Source: Emcibacter sp048269205
GTDB taxonomy: Bacteria; Pseudomonadota; Alphaproteobacteria; Sphingomonadales; Emcibacteraceae
Assembly: GCF_048269205.1 (NCBI RefSeq)
Contig: NZ_JBLXJC010000004.1
Location: forward strand, 70,140 to 134,139
Direction of reading: 5' to 3'
Length of the DNA stretch: 64,000 bases
Below the pieces are notes generated by a model. It had not been told where the DNA came from. It did not search any database and worked only from the letters and a program-made list of their open reading frames with translations. This document shows positions 19,127 through 28,136 of the stretch, in pieces. Positions within the stretch are counted from its first letter, which is position 1. Each line of letters starts with the position of its first letter. A program made the position numbers and the translations under genes.

Positions 19127-20382
19127 GACGGGACGTTTCCGGGCAGCGGGTCGGTGACGACGGGCAAGGCGGAGATGACCTGTTCCTGGGTCTCCTCCGG
19201 CAGGTTGAGGATTTCGATGTAATGTCCCAGAAGGCCCCGCATGACGTTTTCCCAGTCGAACCTGAGGGCCTTGACCCGGGCGGCCATTCGCATGGCCGTG
19301 CGCCGGTTGGGAGAGCCGATCAGCTCTTCCGCCGCCTCCACATATCCCTCCGGGTTGTCCGGATCGATCAGATAACCGGTCTCACCGGGCTTGACCAGGC
19401 AGCGGCTGCCGCTGGCATCGGCGCAAATGGCCGGCAGGCCGCAGGCCATGGCTTCCAGGGTGACATTGCCAAAGGCTTCGGTGATGCTGGGATTAAAGAA
19501 AATATCTGAAGAGGCATAGGCCCGGGCCAGTTCTTCACGATGCAAAAAGCCGGTAAAGAGAGCGTCGGGCAGCATTTTCTCCAGCTTTTTCCGGGCCGGG
19601 CCGTCACCGACAATCAGAACCCGGTGGGCAAGGCCGCGTCGTTTCAGCCGGTGGGAGAAATCCGCCAGCACATCCAGTCCCTTCTCCAGCACCAGGCGAC
19701 CGACAAAAGAGATGACCACTTCGTTATTCTGTATTCCCAGGGACTGGCGCCAGTTGAGGTCGCGTTTTTCCGGATTGAACAGGTTTGTCTCGACGCCCCG
19801 GCTCCAGATCCGGATATCCCGGGCCAGATCATTTTGCTCAAGGATTTCCGCCACGGACTCCGTAGGCACGTAAACATGGTCGCAACGCTGGTAAAAATAG
19901 CGCAGATATTTCATCAGATATTTTTCCGCCCAGCCCAGGCCGTAATATTGCAGATAGGTTTCATAACGGGTGTGAAACGAAGCGACAACCGGCAAGCCGT
20001 GTTCCTTGCCGTATTTCTGGGCCGAATAGCCCAGATAATCCGGAGCGGACAAATGGATGATATCGGGATCAAAGGCGTCCAGCCTCTTGCGGACATCCCC
20101 GGTCAGCCCCAGGGCAATCCGGTACTCGCCGCGTCCGGGCACGGGGATGGAGGGGACGGAAAGCAGGGTGCCGGCAAAATCACGAATGGCCGGTGTATCC
20201 GTGGTCGGGGAAAAAATCAGAACCTCGAATCCCTTGCGCTCCAGATAGGCCACCAGCCGGTTCAGGGCCAGGGCTGCGCCATCCTTGATGTAATTGTAGT
20301 TGCCGGAAAAAAGAGCCACTTTCCGGCGCCGCCGGCTTGGATTCCTGCCCGCTGAGTGGTGGTTCTGAAAACCCCGGTTCAT
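19123..20382 (-). CDS. Glycosyltransferase family 4, mannosyl/SQD2-like
   Basis: 419 residues, GT-B fold. RRRKVALFSGNYNYIKDGAA opens the acceptor domain; HLSAPDYLGYSAQKYGKEHG and VVASFHTRYETYLQYYGLGW resemble the phosphatidylinositol-mannosyltransferase/SQD2-type group that glycosylates lipids. The donor domain has VISFVGRLVLEKGLDVL, VLIVGDGPARKKLE and the ITEAFGNVTLEAMACGLPAI EX7E region. It heads a four-gene operon on the minus strand with no promoter I can name in the 427-bp gap before pckG. Confidence 0.9.
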   Translation of the reverse strand: MNRGFQNHHSAGRNPSRRRRKVALFSGNYNYIKDGAALALNRLVAYLERKGFEVLIFSPTTDTPAIRDFAGTLLSVPSIPVPGRGEYRIALGLTGDVRKRLDAFDPDIIHLSAPDYLGYSAQKYGKEHGLPVVASFHTRYETYLQYYGLGWAEKYLMKYLRYFYQRCDHVYVPTESVAEILEQNDLARDIRIWSRGVETNLFNPEKRDLNWRQSLGIQNNEVVISFVGRLVLEKGLDVLADFSHRLKRRGLAHRVLIVGDGPARKKLEKMLPDALFTGFLHREELARAYASSDIFFNPSITEAFGNVTLEAMACGLPAICADASGSRCLVKPGETGYLIDPDNPEGYVEAAEELIGSPNRRTAMRMAARVKALRFDWENVMRGLLGHYIEILNLPEETQEQVISALPVVTDPLPGNVPS

Positions 20383-20809
20383 TGGCTGCCTCGGTTTCTG
20401 TTCGATACCCAGGTTATCGGTAGAACGGCAATATGAAACAAATATGATAGTTGCCGCTGTTTTCCGGTGTAACGGTTACGCGGCCGCTTTGTTAACCATG
20501 GGGGTGCGAAAACCGGGGATTTTTTGGGCAGACTCTTCCTTGACAGATAGTCGGGGCATGGCTTAGAAGTTCGTGTATATATGATTATATTGCATATCAG
20601 GATCAAGCCGTCCGTCCTTTGGGAAAGGGGCGATAATAATCGGTAGTTTGATATCAATTAAGTAGCAGCAATGGGAGACGTGACAGGCCGGAACGACGGT
20701 GTGTCTTGTTGGCTGATCGGTATTCTCCGTGATCTTTATTTCTCCCTGTATTTTATTTTTAAGAGAATAGAAAAAGATATTCTTTTCAAATCTGTAGGGA
20801 AACGGACGA
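20383..20809. other. Divergent intergenic region between glycosyltransferase operon and pckG
   Basis: 427 bp without a credible gene. It must hold the promoters of both divergent units. The 60 bp before pckG are AT-rich and contain a small inverted repeat GAATA (20765-20769) / TATTC (20778-20782), 28-45 bp before the pckG ATG, which could be an operator. No named regulator site is recognised. Confidence 0.5.
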
Positions 20810-22609
20810 ATGAATTTGAATGCACCTGAGAATGTGAAAAACCAGGCCCTGATCGACTGGGTTCAGGAACTGGCGACCCTGTGTGAACCCAAGGACATCT
20901 ACTGGTGTGACGGTTCCAAAGAGGAATATGACCGACTGTGTCAGGAACTGGTAGACCAGGGCGTCTTCATCAAACTGAATGAGGAAAAACGCCCCGGATC
21001 TTTTCTCTGTCGTTCCGATCCCCGTGATGTGGCCCGTGTGGAAGACCGCACATTCATTGCCAGTGAAAGGGAAGAAGACGCCGGCCCGACCAACAACTGG
21101 CGGGAGCCAAAGGAACTGCGGGCGGAAATGACCGGTTTCTACAAAGGTTGCATGCACGGCCGCACCATGTACGTGATTCCCTTCAGCATGGGGCCGCTGG
21201 GCTCCGATATCGCCCAGATCGGTGTGCAGCTGACCGATTCTCCCTATGCGGTGGTCAATATGTATATTATGGCCCGCATCGGCACCAAGGTTCTTGATAT
21301 TCTGGGCAACGGCAACTTTATCCGTTGCCTTCATTCTGTCGGCCACCCGCTTGAAGAAGGCGAACAGGACGTGGCCTGGCCCTGTAACCCCGACAACCGT
21401 TATATCACCCACTTCCCGGAAACCCGCGAAGTCTGGTCCTTCGGTTCCGGTTACGGCGGCAATGCCCTTTTGGGCAAGAAATGTGTGGCGTTGCGCATCG
21501 CTTCCGTGATGGCCCGGGACGAGGGCTGGCTTGCCGAACATATGCTGATTGTGGGTATTGAAAATCCGCAGGGCGAAAAGACCTATGTGACCGGCGCTTT
21601 CCCGAGCGCCTGCGGCAAGACCAACCTGGCCATGCTGATTCCGCCGGAAGGCTATGAAGGCTGGAAAGTCTGGACTGTGGGCGACGATATCGCCTGGATC
21701 AAACCCAAGGAAGACGGTCGTCTTTATGCCATTAATCCGGAAGCCGGTTTCTTCGGTGTGGCACCGGGAACCTCTTATGATTCCAATCCGGCGGCCATGG
21801 AAACCATCCAGAGCAATACCATCTTCACCAATGTGGCGCTAACCGATGATGGCGACGTGTGGTGGGAAGGCATGGGTGATGCCCCTGCTCATCTGATTGA
21901 CTGGCAGGGTAACGACTGGACACCCGGTTGTGGTCGTCCGGCAGCGCATCCCAACGCCCGCTTTACCGCCCCGGCCAGCCAGTGCCCGAGCATCGACCCG
22001 GCCTGGGAAGATCCCAAGGGCGTGCCGATTGACGCCTTCATCTTCGGCGGTCGTCTCAGCAAAAACTTCCCGCTGGTCTATGAAGCTTCCAACTGGGAAC
22101 AGGGTGTGTATATGGCGGCGACCATGGGCTCCGAAGCCACCGCCGCCGCCGACAACCAGGCGGCGATCCGCCGCGATCCCATGGCTATGCTGCCCTTCTG
22201 CGGCTACAACATGGGTGATTACTGGAACCACTGGCTGAGCATGAAAGATAAGGCGACCCATTTGCCGAAAATCTTCCGGGTCAACTGGTTCCGTAAAGAT
22301 GAAAACGGCAAGTTCATGTGGCCGGGCTTTGGCCAGAACATGCGTGTTCTGGAATGGGTCATCGGCCGTATCAAACAGGAAAAAAATGCCGAAGCCGGTC
22401 CGCTTGGCGATATTCCCTCATTTGGGGACCTGAATTGGGCCGGACTGGATTTCGATCAGAACGCCTTCAACAAACTCATGGACTTTGAAATTGAAGGTCT
22501 TGAGAAAGAAGTTGAGGAAGTGATCGGTCATTTCCAGCAGATGGGCGATCGGCTGCCCCAGGCCCTTGAAGCCGAACGCCAGCAGGCCAAGGCACGTCTC
22601 AGCGCCTGA
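20810..22609 (+). CDS. pckG: Phosphoenolpyruvate carboxykinase (GTP)
   Basis: 599 residues, the normal length of the GTP-dependent type. It converts oxaloacetate to PEP with GTP, the entry step of gluconeogenesis. The GTP-PEPCK signature FPSACGKTNLAM includes the reactive Cys268 and the P-loop Lys270. CMHGRTMYVIPFSMGP and VGDDIAWIKP are also characteristic. The ATG at 20810 follows a GTAGGGA ribosome-binding site. The nearby acetate genes (acs, actP) fit growth on gluconeogenic substrates. Confidence 0.97.
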   Translation: MNLNAPENVKNQALIDWVQELATLCEPKDIYWCDGSKEEYDRLCQELVDQGVFIKLNEEKRPGSFLCRSDPRDVARVEDRTFIASEREEDAGPTNNWREPKELRAEMTGFYKGCMHGRTMYVIPFSMGPLGSDIAQIGVQLTDSPYAVVNMYIMARIGTKVLDILGNGNFIRCLHSVGHPLEEGEQDVAWPCNPDNRYITHFPETREVWSFGSGYGGNALLGKKCVALRIASVMARDEGWLAEHMLIVGIENPQGEKTYVTGAFPSACGKTNLAMLIPPEGYEGWKVWTVGDDIAWIKPKEDGRLYAINPEAGFFGVAPGTSYDSNPAAMETIQSNTIFTNVALTDDGDVWWEGMGDAPAHLIDWQGNDWTPGCGRPAAHPNARFTAPASQCPSIDPAWEDPKGVPIDAFIFGGRLSKNFPLVYEASNWEQGVYMAATMGSEATAAADNQAAIRRDPMAMLPFCGYNMGDYWNHWLSMKDKATHLPKIFRVNWFRKDENGKFMWPGFGQNMRVLEWVIGRIKQEKNAEAGPLGDIPSFGDLNWAGLDFDQNAFNKLMDFEIEGLEKEVEEVIGHFQQMGDRLPQALEAERQQAKARLSA

Positions 22610-22637
22610 TCTTTCCTCTGAAGAGAATTTTGAAGAA

Positions 22638-22664
22638 GGTCCCCTCGTTCGGGGGCCTTTTTAT
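22638..22664 (+). terminator. Intrinsic terminator of pckG
   Basis: GGTCCCC (22638-22644) pairs with GGGGGCC (22651-22657) around a TCGTTC loop and is followed by TTTTTA. It overlaps the end of the convergent ubiX gene by a few bases. Confidence 0.88.
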
Positions 22665-23251
22665 TTGGCCTGAGTGTCGTTCGGTCCCTGCCAGCGGGTC
22701 ACAAGGCCGGTTTCCAGGTCGAACAGGTCCAGCACCCGGCCCACCGAATGATTGACGATATCGTCGATGGTTCCGGGTTTTGTATAGAAAGCCGGCATGG
22801 GCGGGGCAATGATGGCGCCAAGCTGGCAGGCCTCATACATCAGTTTGCAGTGGCCCGTATGCAGCGGGGTTTCCCGCGGCATGATCACCAGCCGGCGCTG
22901 TTCCTTGAGGATCACATCTGCCGCCCGGGTCAGCAGGCTGTCGGCCCGGCTGTGCACAATGTCGGAAAGAGTTTTCATGGCGCAGGCGGCAACGATCATG
23001 CCGTCTGCCCTGAAGGAACCGCTGGCGATACTGGCGGCCAGGTTCGTATCCTTGTGCACCACGTCGGCCAGCGCTTCCACTTCTTTTGCATCGAGGTCCG
23101 TTTCCAGGCCGATGTTCATGCGGGCGGTGGAGGTCATGACCAGATGGCTTTCCACCTGGTCCAATGTCTTCAGGGCTTCTAAAAGCCGAATTCCGTATAT
23201 CACGCCACTGGCGCCGGCAATGCCGATGATGAGTTTCACTTTCTTGTCCAT
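22661..23251 (-). CDS. ubiX: Flavin prenyltransferase UbiX
   Basis: 196 residues, typical size. UbiX attaches a dimethylallyl group to FMN to make prenylated FMN, the cofactor of the decarboxylase UbiD in ubiquinone synthesis. The FMN-binding start KLIIGIAGASGVIYGIRLLE, SGSFRADGMIVAACAMKTLS, and LVIMPRETPLHTGHCKLMYE are diagnostic. Single gene, convergent to pckG. Confidence 0.96.
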   Translation of the reverse strand: MDKKVKLIIGIAGASGVIYGIRLLEALKTLDQVESHLVMTSTARMNIGLETDLDAKEVEALADVVHKDTNLAASIASGSFRADGMIVAACAMKTLSDIVHSRADSLLTRAADVILKEQRRLVIMPRETPLHTGHCKLMYEACQLGAIIAPPMPAFYTKPGTIDDIVNHSVGRVLDLFDLETGLVTRWQGPNDTQAK

Positions 23252-23298
23252 GTTTCAGCCTTACACCCTCGTGCTGAAGTTTGCAACAAGGCTCTCTG

Positions 23299-23327
23299 TG
23301 ATCTTCTGTAGGGATTTTTACGTATCA
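23299..23327 (+). promoter_or_regulatory. Candidate RpoE/ECF11-type promoter for the SDR gene
   Basis: TGATCT (23299-23304), 18-bp spacer, TATCA (23323-23327), 21 bp before the SDR ATG at 23349. It matches the TGATCC-N18-TAACA pair found before the sigma gene and the FAD-oxidoreductase operon with one change in the -35 and one in the -10 element. This would place the SDR in the same stress regulon. Confidence 0.6.
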
Positions 23328-23348
23328 GAAGCTAAAGAGGATTAAAGG

Positions 23349-24107
23349 ATGATCATCTGGATTACCGGGGCCGGCAGTGGCCTGGGACGTGAACTTGCCC
23401 GCCAGTATGCGGCGGACGGGCACCGGCTTGTGGTTTCTGCACGCACGGCAGAGAACCTGGATTCCCTTGCACGGGAGTGCAGGGACATGCCAGGAGAAAT
23501 CATCGCTCAGCCCTGTGATGTAACGGATCGTAGGGCTGTGACCGACTGTGTCCGCAAGATGGTTACAGAAGCGGGGGTGCCGGACAGGGTGATCCTCAAT
23601 GCCGGCACTCATATTCCTTCGTCCCTTGATCGGTTTGATGCGGATATTCATCAAAGGCTGATGGAGGTCAACTATATGGGCGTGGTCCATTGCCTGGAAG
23701 CAATATTGCCAGCCCTGCAGGAAAGACAGCATGGCCAGATTGCCATCGTCTCATCCCTTGCCGCCTGGCGCGGTCTGCCTTACGCAGGGGCTTATGGGGC
23801 TTCAAAGGCGGCCCTTGTTACCCTGGCAGAATCCCTGAGGCCGGAACTGGCCCGGACAGGGATTGACCTGCGCCTTGTCTGTCCGGGATTTGTCCGTACC
23901 CCCCTGACGGACCGCAATGAATTTCACATGCCGTTGTTGATGGAGACGGGGGATGCCGCCGAAGCCTTTCGGCGGGGGTTGGAAGATAACAGGTTCCGTA
24001 TTGTTTTTCCCCGCCGTATGGCATGGGTCATGGCACTGCTCAGAATATTGCCGGACAGGCTCTTTTTCAGGCTCAGTAGCAAACTCCTCAGGTCGGACGA
24101 CAGCTAA
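23349..24107 (+). CDS. Short-chain dehydrogenase/reductase
   Basis: 252 residues. Rossmann nucleotide-binding motif TGAGSGLGREL at the N-terminus, NAG (LNAGTHIP), catalytic Ser in IVSSLAAW, and the YGASK active-site pair (Tyr/Lys). Homologous SDRs are members of RpoE-ChrR (singlet oxygen) gene sets in alphaproteobacteria. That role is supported here by the promoter at 23299-23327 and the adjacent cfa operon. The 3' end overlaps the convergent DUF3833 gene by 4 bp. Substrate unknown. Confidence 0.9.
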   Translation: MIIWITGAGSGLGRELARQYAADGHRLVVSARTAENLDSLARECRDMPGEIIAQPCDVTDRRAVTDCVRKMVTEAGVPDRVILNAGTHIPSSLDRFDADIHQRLMEVNYMGVVHCLEAILPALQERQHGQIAIVSSLAAWRGLPYAGAYGASKAALVTLAESLRPELARTGIDLRLVCPGFVRTPLTDRNEFHMPLLMETGDAAEAFRRGLEDNRFRIVFPRRMAWVMALLRILPDRLFFRLSSKLLRSDDS

Positions 24108-24598
24108 TCCTGTTTCTCAAAACACAGAAAGACAGTGCCAATGTGAAAGCCCCAGCGATAGGCCCGGGCTCTGTTAAGCAGCCGTTTCTCATCCATGAGA
24201 AACATCTGGTCGTCAAAGCGCACGGTCCAGATTTTAGTTCCTACTTCCAGCTTGAATTCATAGCTCCAGTGAAAGCGATGGCCATCTGTCTGGCCAGCTG
24301 CTTCGCCAATGACAGCTGAGCAGGTCGCCTTATAGTCACGTTCTGAGAGCTTGTAAAAGGTCCAGTTGCGGCGATCGGTCTTGCCATCCCTGTAGGTGAA
24401 TTCCTCGGTCAGAAACAGGCTGCTGTTGCGCGTTTCTCCCACGGTGCGCCCATGGAACTCATTTCTAACCCTGCCAAAGCGATCCTCGAAAATGCCTCGG
24501 GCCAGAGTGGTGCCGGAGAAAAACTCTTCCAGCTTCAGAGGCGGATAGATCGTACTATTTTCCGACACAGCTTTTTTTGCCTCGAACAGTACATGCAT
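24104..24598 (-). CDS. DUF3833 family protein
   Basis: 164 residues, similar in sequence pattern to DUF3833 proteins (LEEFFSGTTLARGIFEDRFGRV, FTYRDGKTDRRNWTFYKL, DQMFLMDEKRLLNRARAYRWGFHIGTVFLCFEK). The family is lipocalin-like and recurrent beside cfa and DUF1365 genes. Function unknown, perhaps in lipid modification. The start codon overlaps the cfa stop by one base (TGATG), so it is translationally coupled as the last gene of the operon. Confidence 0.8.
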   Translation of the reverse strand: MHVLFEAKKAVSENSTIYPPLKLEEFFSGTTLARGIFEDRFGRVRNEFHGRTVGETRNSSLFLTEEFTYRDGKTDRRNWTFYKLSERDYKATCSAVIGEAAGQTDGHRFHWSYEFKLEVGTKIWTVRFDDQMFLMDEKRLLNRARAYRWGFHIGTVFLCFEKQD

Positions 24599-25833
24599 CA
24601 GTTCTGCCTTTCGAGAATGAAATGGGAAACATCTATGGTCTTGCGGTTAAAACCGGCCTCGCAGTAGCAGAGATAATAGTCCCACATGCGCAGGAAGCTT
24701 TCCGGATACCCCAGGTCCCGGATTTCTGCCTGGCGGGACAGGAATTTTCCCCGCCAGCGTTTCAGGGTTTCCGCATAATCCGTGCCGAAATCCTGCTGGT
24801 CTGTGAGAATGAAGCCGTTATTTTTGGCCAGGAGGCTGACTTTTTCCGGCGACGGTAGCAGGCCTCCGGGGAAAATATACTTCTGGATGAAATCGCTGTT
24901 GCGCCGGTAATCCTCGAACCGGTCGTCCGCGATGGTGATAATCTGTAGTCCGATGCGGCCGTTTTCTTTCAACAGGCGGGACAGGCGGTCGAAATAGACG
25001 GGCCAATGTTCTTCGCCGACCGCCTCGAACATTTCTATGGAGACGATGTGATCAAATCTGCCGTGGATATCCCGGTAGTCCTGATATCGAAAGTCGCACA
25101 GGTCTTCGAGTCCCGCGTCGCGGATATGTCGCCTGGCCCGTGACAGCTGCTCCCGGGACAAGGTCACGCCGGTCACCCGGCAGCCATAGGTTCCGGCGGC
25201 AAATTCCGCAAATCCGCCCCAGCCGCAGCCGATCTCAAGCACATGATCGCCCGGCTTCAGACCCAGGTTATCGGCCAGCCGGCGGTATTTTTCCTTCTGC
25301 GCCGCTTCCAGGCTGACCTCGGGAGAGGCAAAACAGCCGGCAGAATAGGTCATACTGCGATCCAGCCACAGGCTATAGAAATCATTACCCAGGTCGTAGT
25401 GGTAGGCGATATTGCGACGGCTGCCAGACCTGCTGTTGCGTCGTATGAGGTGCAGGAGGCGGTTCCATAACCGGTAGATCCGGTTTCCACCTAGGCGTTT
25501 CCGGAAATGGGCGAGATTTCCGGCAAGCAGGCTGAGTAGCCCGGGCAGGTCTGTTGTATTCCAGTCTCCGTCAATATAGGCTTCGGCGAACCCTATGGCC
25601 CCGCCCCGCAGAATACGTCTCAGGGCACGGTAGTTTCTGAGCTCCATGCTGGCGCCAAGATGTTTGTCCCCTGCCCCCTCCAGTACCAGATGACGGTTGC
25701 CGGGCAGATAGATTGTCAGGCGCCCGCTGTGCAGGGCCTGCCCAAGCCGGCGTCCCAACCGGCGAACGGAATACGGCGCATTGTCCAGGGTAATCTTTTG
25801 CCTTTGGTCCAGGGTGTCCACATTACTGCTCAT
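24598..25833 (-). CDS. cfa: Cyclopropane-fatty-acyl-phospholipid synthase family methyltransferase
   Basis: 411 residues from the ATG at 25833, chosen over an in-frame ATG at 25869 because GGAG lies 8 bp upstream and overlap with DUF1365 becomes small. The enzyme transfers a methylene from SAM to unsaturated acyl chains of membrane lipids. YHYDLGNDFYSLWLDRSMTYS is the lipid/bicarbonate region, VLEIGCGWGGFAEF the SAM-binding motif, and VSIEMFEAVGEEHWPVYF the catalytic region. In Rhodobacter a homologue (cfaA) is a core RpoE-ChrR target and makes modified fatty acids under singlet oxygen. Confidence 0.93.
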   Translation of the reverse strand: MSSNVDTLDQRQKITLDNAPYSVRRLGRRLGQALHSGRLTIYLPGNRHLVLEGAGDKHLGASMELRNYRALRRILRGGAIGFAEAYIDGDWNTTDLPGLLSLLAGNLAHFRKRLGGNRIYRLWNRLLHLIRRNSRSGSRRNIAYHYDLGNDFYSLWLDRSMTYSAGCFASPEVSLEAAQKEKYRRLADNLGLKPGDHVLEIGCGWGGFAEFAAGTYGCRVTGVTLSREQLSRARRHIRDAGLEDLCDFRYQDYRDIHGRFDHIVSIEMFEAVGEEHWPVYFDRLSRLLKENGRIGLQIITIADDRFEDYRRNSDFIQKYIFPGGLLPSPEKVSLLAKNNGFILTDQQDFGTDYAETLKRWRGKFLSRQAEIRDLGYPESFLRMWDYYLCYCEAGFNRKTIDVSHFILERQN

Positions 25834-26620
25834 GACCGTACTCCAGGGGTTTTTTGCCGGATAGTTCAAATGTACCTTGAGATGACGGTCCAGGCGGCAC
25901 CGGTCGTCTGAAGACCTTCAGTTTCCTGAGCCAGAGCTTCAGAGCTTGCCAGTGGATGGCGCCAATCACCTTGAAGCTTGCCGGCGGCAGCGTAAAAGCA
26001 AGCCGTAACAGGGCCCGGGAGGAAAGCTCCTGCCGTCGACCTTTCAGCGAGGCATAAAACAATAGCCTGTCATCCTTGTCCTGATAGCGGATGCCAAGAT
26101 CGGCTTTCTCGTCCGGAAACTTGTTTCGGAACCGGTATGTTCCAGTGGTGTCGAAAAAGGGCGAAACATGCAAAAGCTTGCTACAGCCATGTTGCCGGGT
26201 CACGCTTTCCTGACGAAAGACATAGCTGTGCCGGTCTCCAAATGTATTACTGACCTCATAGATTACGGCGGTCAGCCTGTGGCTGGTATCAAGGCAATAG
26301 TAGACGGACAAGGGGTTAAACACATAACCCCAGACCCGTGGCTGGGTGAGCAGGAAAATCCTGTGTGCCCTTTCTCCGCCTGACTGGCACAGCAGTTTCT
26401 GAACATGCTCTGCAAGCGGTGTTTCGCCACCGCTGCCATAGTCCTTTTCATGAAAACTGATAATGTTTGGCCGGTTCAGGGAAAACAGCCGGTAGCGACG
26501 GTCCAGTTCAGCCAGTTCGTCCAGGTCAAACAGGAAAGAATAACTCCCATAGCGGAATTCATGCAGGACCGGGTGATATCTGAGATGATGGATGACAGTT
26601 TTATAGAGGCGGCTGTTCAT
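25823..26620 (-). CDS. DUF1365 family protein
   Basis: 265 residues, full-length DUF1365: HHLRYHPVLHEFRYGSYSFLFDLDEL, FLLTQPRVWGYVFNPLSVYYCLD, and KLLHVSPFFDTTGTYRFRN are family hallmarks. The family is always next to cfa-like and FAD-oxidoreductase genes and is thought to act in fatty-acid modification. The biochemical activity is unknown. Its start overlaps the FAD-oxidoreductase stop by 4 bp. Confidence 0.9.
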   Translation of the reverse strand: MNSRLYKTVIHHLRYHPVLHEFRYGSYSFLFDLDELAELDRRYRLFSLNRPNIISFHEKDYGSGGETPLAEHVQKLLCQSGGERAHRIFLLTQPRVWGYVFNPLSVYYCLDTSHRLTAVIYEVSNTFGDRHSYVFRQESVTRQHGCSKLLHVSPFFDTTGTYRFRNKFPDEKADLGIRYQDKDDRLLFYASLKGRRQELSSRALLRLAFTLPPASFKVIGAIHWQALKLWLRKLKVFRRPVPPGPSSQGTFELSGKKPLEYGHEQ

Positions 26621-28008
26621 GATCCGGCGCCTTCCACCACTCGTTGCGTGAGTTCATCTTGCAGGCCGATGCGGGCATTCTGGCGGGGTCGACACCAGGG
26701 ACGCGGTACGCCGCTCAGCAGTTCCGCCACAGCAAGGCCCGACTGCAGGCCATCTTCATGGAAACCGGCCCCGAACCAGGCCCCGCAATACCAGGTATTC
26801 CGGTTGCCCTGCAGGGACCAGAGCTGCCTCTGGCACGTCAGGGCCCGCTGGTCGAAAAGAGGGTGGCGGTAGCTGATTTTACGCCAGACCAGTTCTTCAC
26901 GGATTTCCCGGTCCGGATTGAGGGTCACCAGAACAGGCCTTTCCGTTGGCAAGGACTGCAGCAGGTTCATCCAGTAGGTGACACATAGGGATGAGCCGTC
27001 TTTGTTTTCTCGGCCACCAAGATAGTTCCAGCTTGCCCAGGCAGCGCGGCGGCGCGGCATCAGGGAAAGGTCGCCATGCACCCAGGCCTCATTATCCTGA
27101 TAGGGGAAAGCGGAAAGAAGATTCCTTTCCGGTTCTGTAGCGTCCTGTAGCAGGGCCAGGCTGTCATCCGCATGGCCAGCCAGAACAACATGGTCAAAAA
27201 TTTCGTCCCCCCTGTCGGACATGATCAGAACCTTGTCATCAAGACGGCGGATGCCGTGTACTTTTGTGTCCAGATACAGCCTGTCCTCAAACGGCTTTGT
27301 CATACGCTGGACATACTCGCGGCTTCCGCCTGAAACCGTTCTCCATTCCGGACGGTTTTTTAACTGTGTCAGTCCATGGTTCTGGAAGAAGGCAAGGAAG
27401 GCTTTCAGGGGATAGTCAAGGATGTCCTGCTGGCTGCAGGACCAGATGGCGGCCCCCATGGGGGCCAGATGGTTATTGATGAAGCCCGCACTGAAGGATT
27501 CTTTTTCCAGGAAGGCGCCCAGAGACAGGTTCTGGTACTCCGCGTGTTCCAGATAATCGGGACATTGCCGGTAAAACCTCAGGATATCCTTTACCATGCG
27601 CCAGAAGTCGGGGCGCAACAAGTTTCTTTTTTGGGCCAGAAGCCCGGCAATGCCACTGCCGGAATATTCCATCCAGCCATTGTCCAGTGATATGGAAAAG
27701 GACATATTTGTTGTCCGGGTCGGCACGTTCAGAAGCTCAAAAAGGGCCACAAGGTTGGGGTAATTGAGCGGATTATAGACGATAAACCCCGTGTCCACCG
27801 GCAGTGATCTGCCGTCGATATCCAGGTCAATGGTGTTGCTGTGCCCGCCCGGAGTGCCGTTCTTTTCAAACAGGCTGACCCTGTGGGTGCGCGATAACAT
27901 CCAGGCACAGGCAAGTCCCGAAACGCCGCTGCCGATGACAGCGATCTTCAGTGGTTTATCCACCGACGGCAGGGAGACAGGGAACTCTTTTCCGGGTGTA
28001 ATATACAT
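26617..28008 (-). CDS. FAD-dependent oxidoreductase (flavin amine oxidase-like)
   Basis: 463 residues. The N-terminal dinucleotide-binding motif IAVIGSGVSGLACAWML, an acidic beta2 end (LFEKNGTPGGHSN) and VDTGFIVYN place it with the NAD(P)-binding/amine-oxidase-like proteins that accompany cfa and DUF1365. The C-terminus has the second FAD-contacting motif (WYCGAWFGAGFHEDGLQSGL). It is the first gene of the four-gene operon driven from the promoter at 28044-28072. The substrate may be an unsaturated fatty acyl chain, by association only. Confidence 0.9.
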   Translation of the reverse strand: MYITPGKEFPVSLPSVDKPLKIAVIGSGVSGLACAWMLSRTHRVSLFEKNGTPGGHSNTIDLDIDGRSLPVDTGFIVYNPLNYPNLVALFELLNVPTRTTNMSFSISLDNGWMEYSGSGIAGLLAQKRNLLRPDFWRMVKDILRFYRQCPDYLEHAEYQNLSLGAFLEKESFSAGFINNHLAPMGAAIWSCSQQDILDYPLKAFLAFFQNHGLTQLKNRPEWRTVSGGSREYVQRMTKPFEDRLYLDTKVHGIRRLDDKVLIMSDRGDEIFDHVVLAGHADDSLALLQDATEPERNLLSAFPYQDNEAWVHGDLSLMPRRRAAWASWNYLGGRENKDGSSLCVTYWMNLLQSLPTERPVLVTLNPDREIREELVWRKISYRHPLFDQRALTCQRQLWSLQGNRNTWYCGAWFGAGFHEDGLQSGLAVAELLSGVPRPWCRPRQNARIGLQDELTQRVVEGAGS

Positions 28009-28043
28009 GGCCAGCTATTCCGACATTTCATTGCAGTAGTTTC

Positions 28044-28072
28044 TGTTACGGGATAGGCTGGCTGACGGATCA
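28044..28072 (-). promoter_or_regulatory. RpoE/ECF11-type promoter of the FAD-oxidoreductase/DUF1365/cfa/DUF3833 operon
   Basis: On the minus strand TGATCC (28072-28067), exactly 18 bp, then TAACA (28048-28044), giving a start site near 28037 and a ~30-nt leader before the ATG at 28008. It has the same elements and spacing as the divergent promoter at 28103-28131. Confidence 0.82.
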
Positions 28073-28102
28073 TATTTACACAGCGGATTTTTTATTCTTT
28101 TG

Positions 28103-28131
28103 TGATCCGGAAGGGAAAGCCTGTCGTAACA
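28103..28131 (+). promoter_or_regulatory. RpoE/ECF11-type autoregulatory promoter of the sigma-chrR operon
   Basis: TGATCC (28103-28108), 18-bp spacer, TAACA (28127-28131). The predicted transcription start is at about 28137-28138, on top of the first ATG of the sigma gene, so the transcript is either leaderless or the sigma factor starts further downstream. Confidence 0.82.
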
Positions 28132-28136
28132 GGGGC

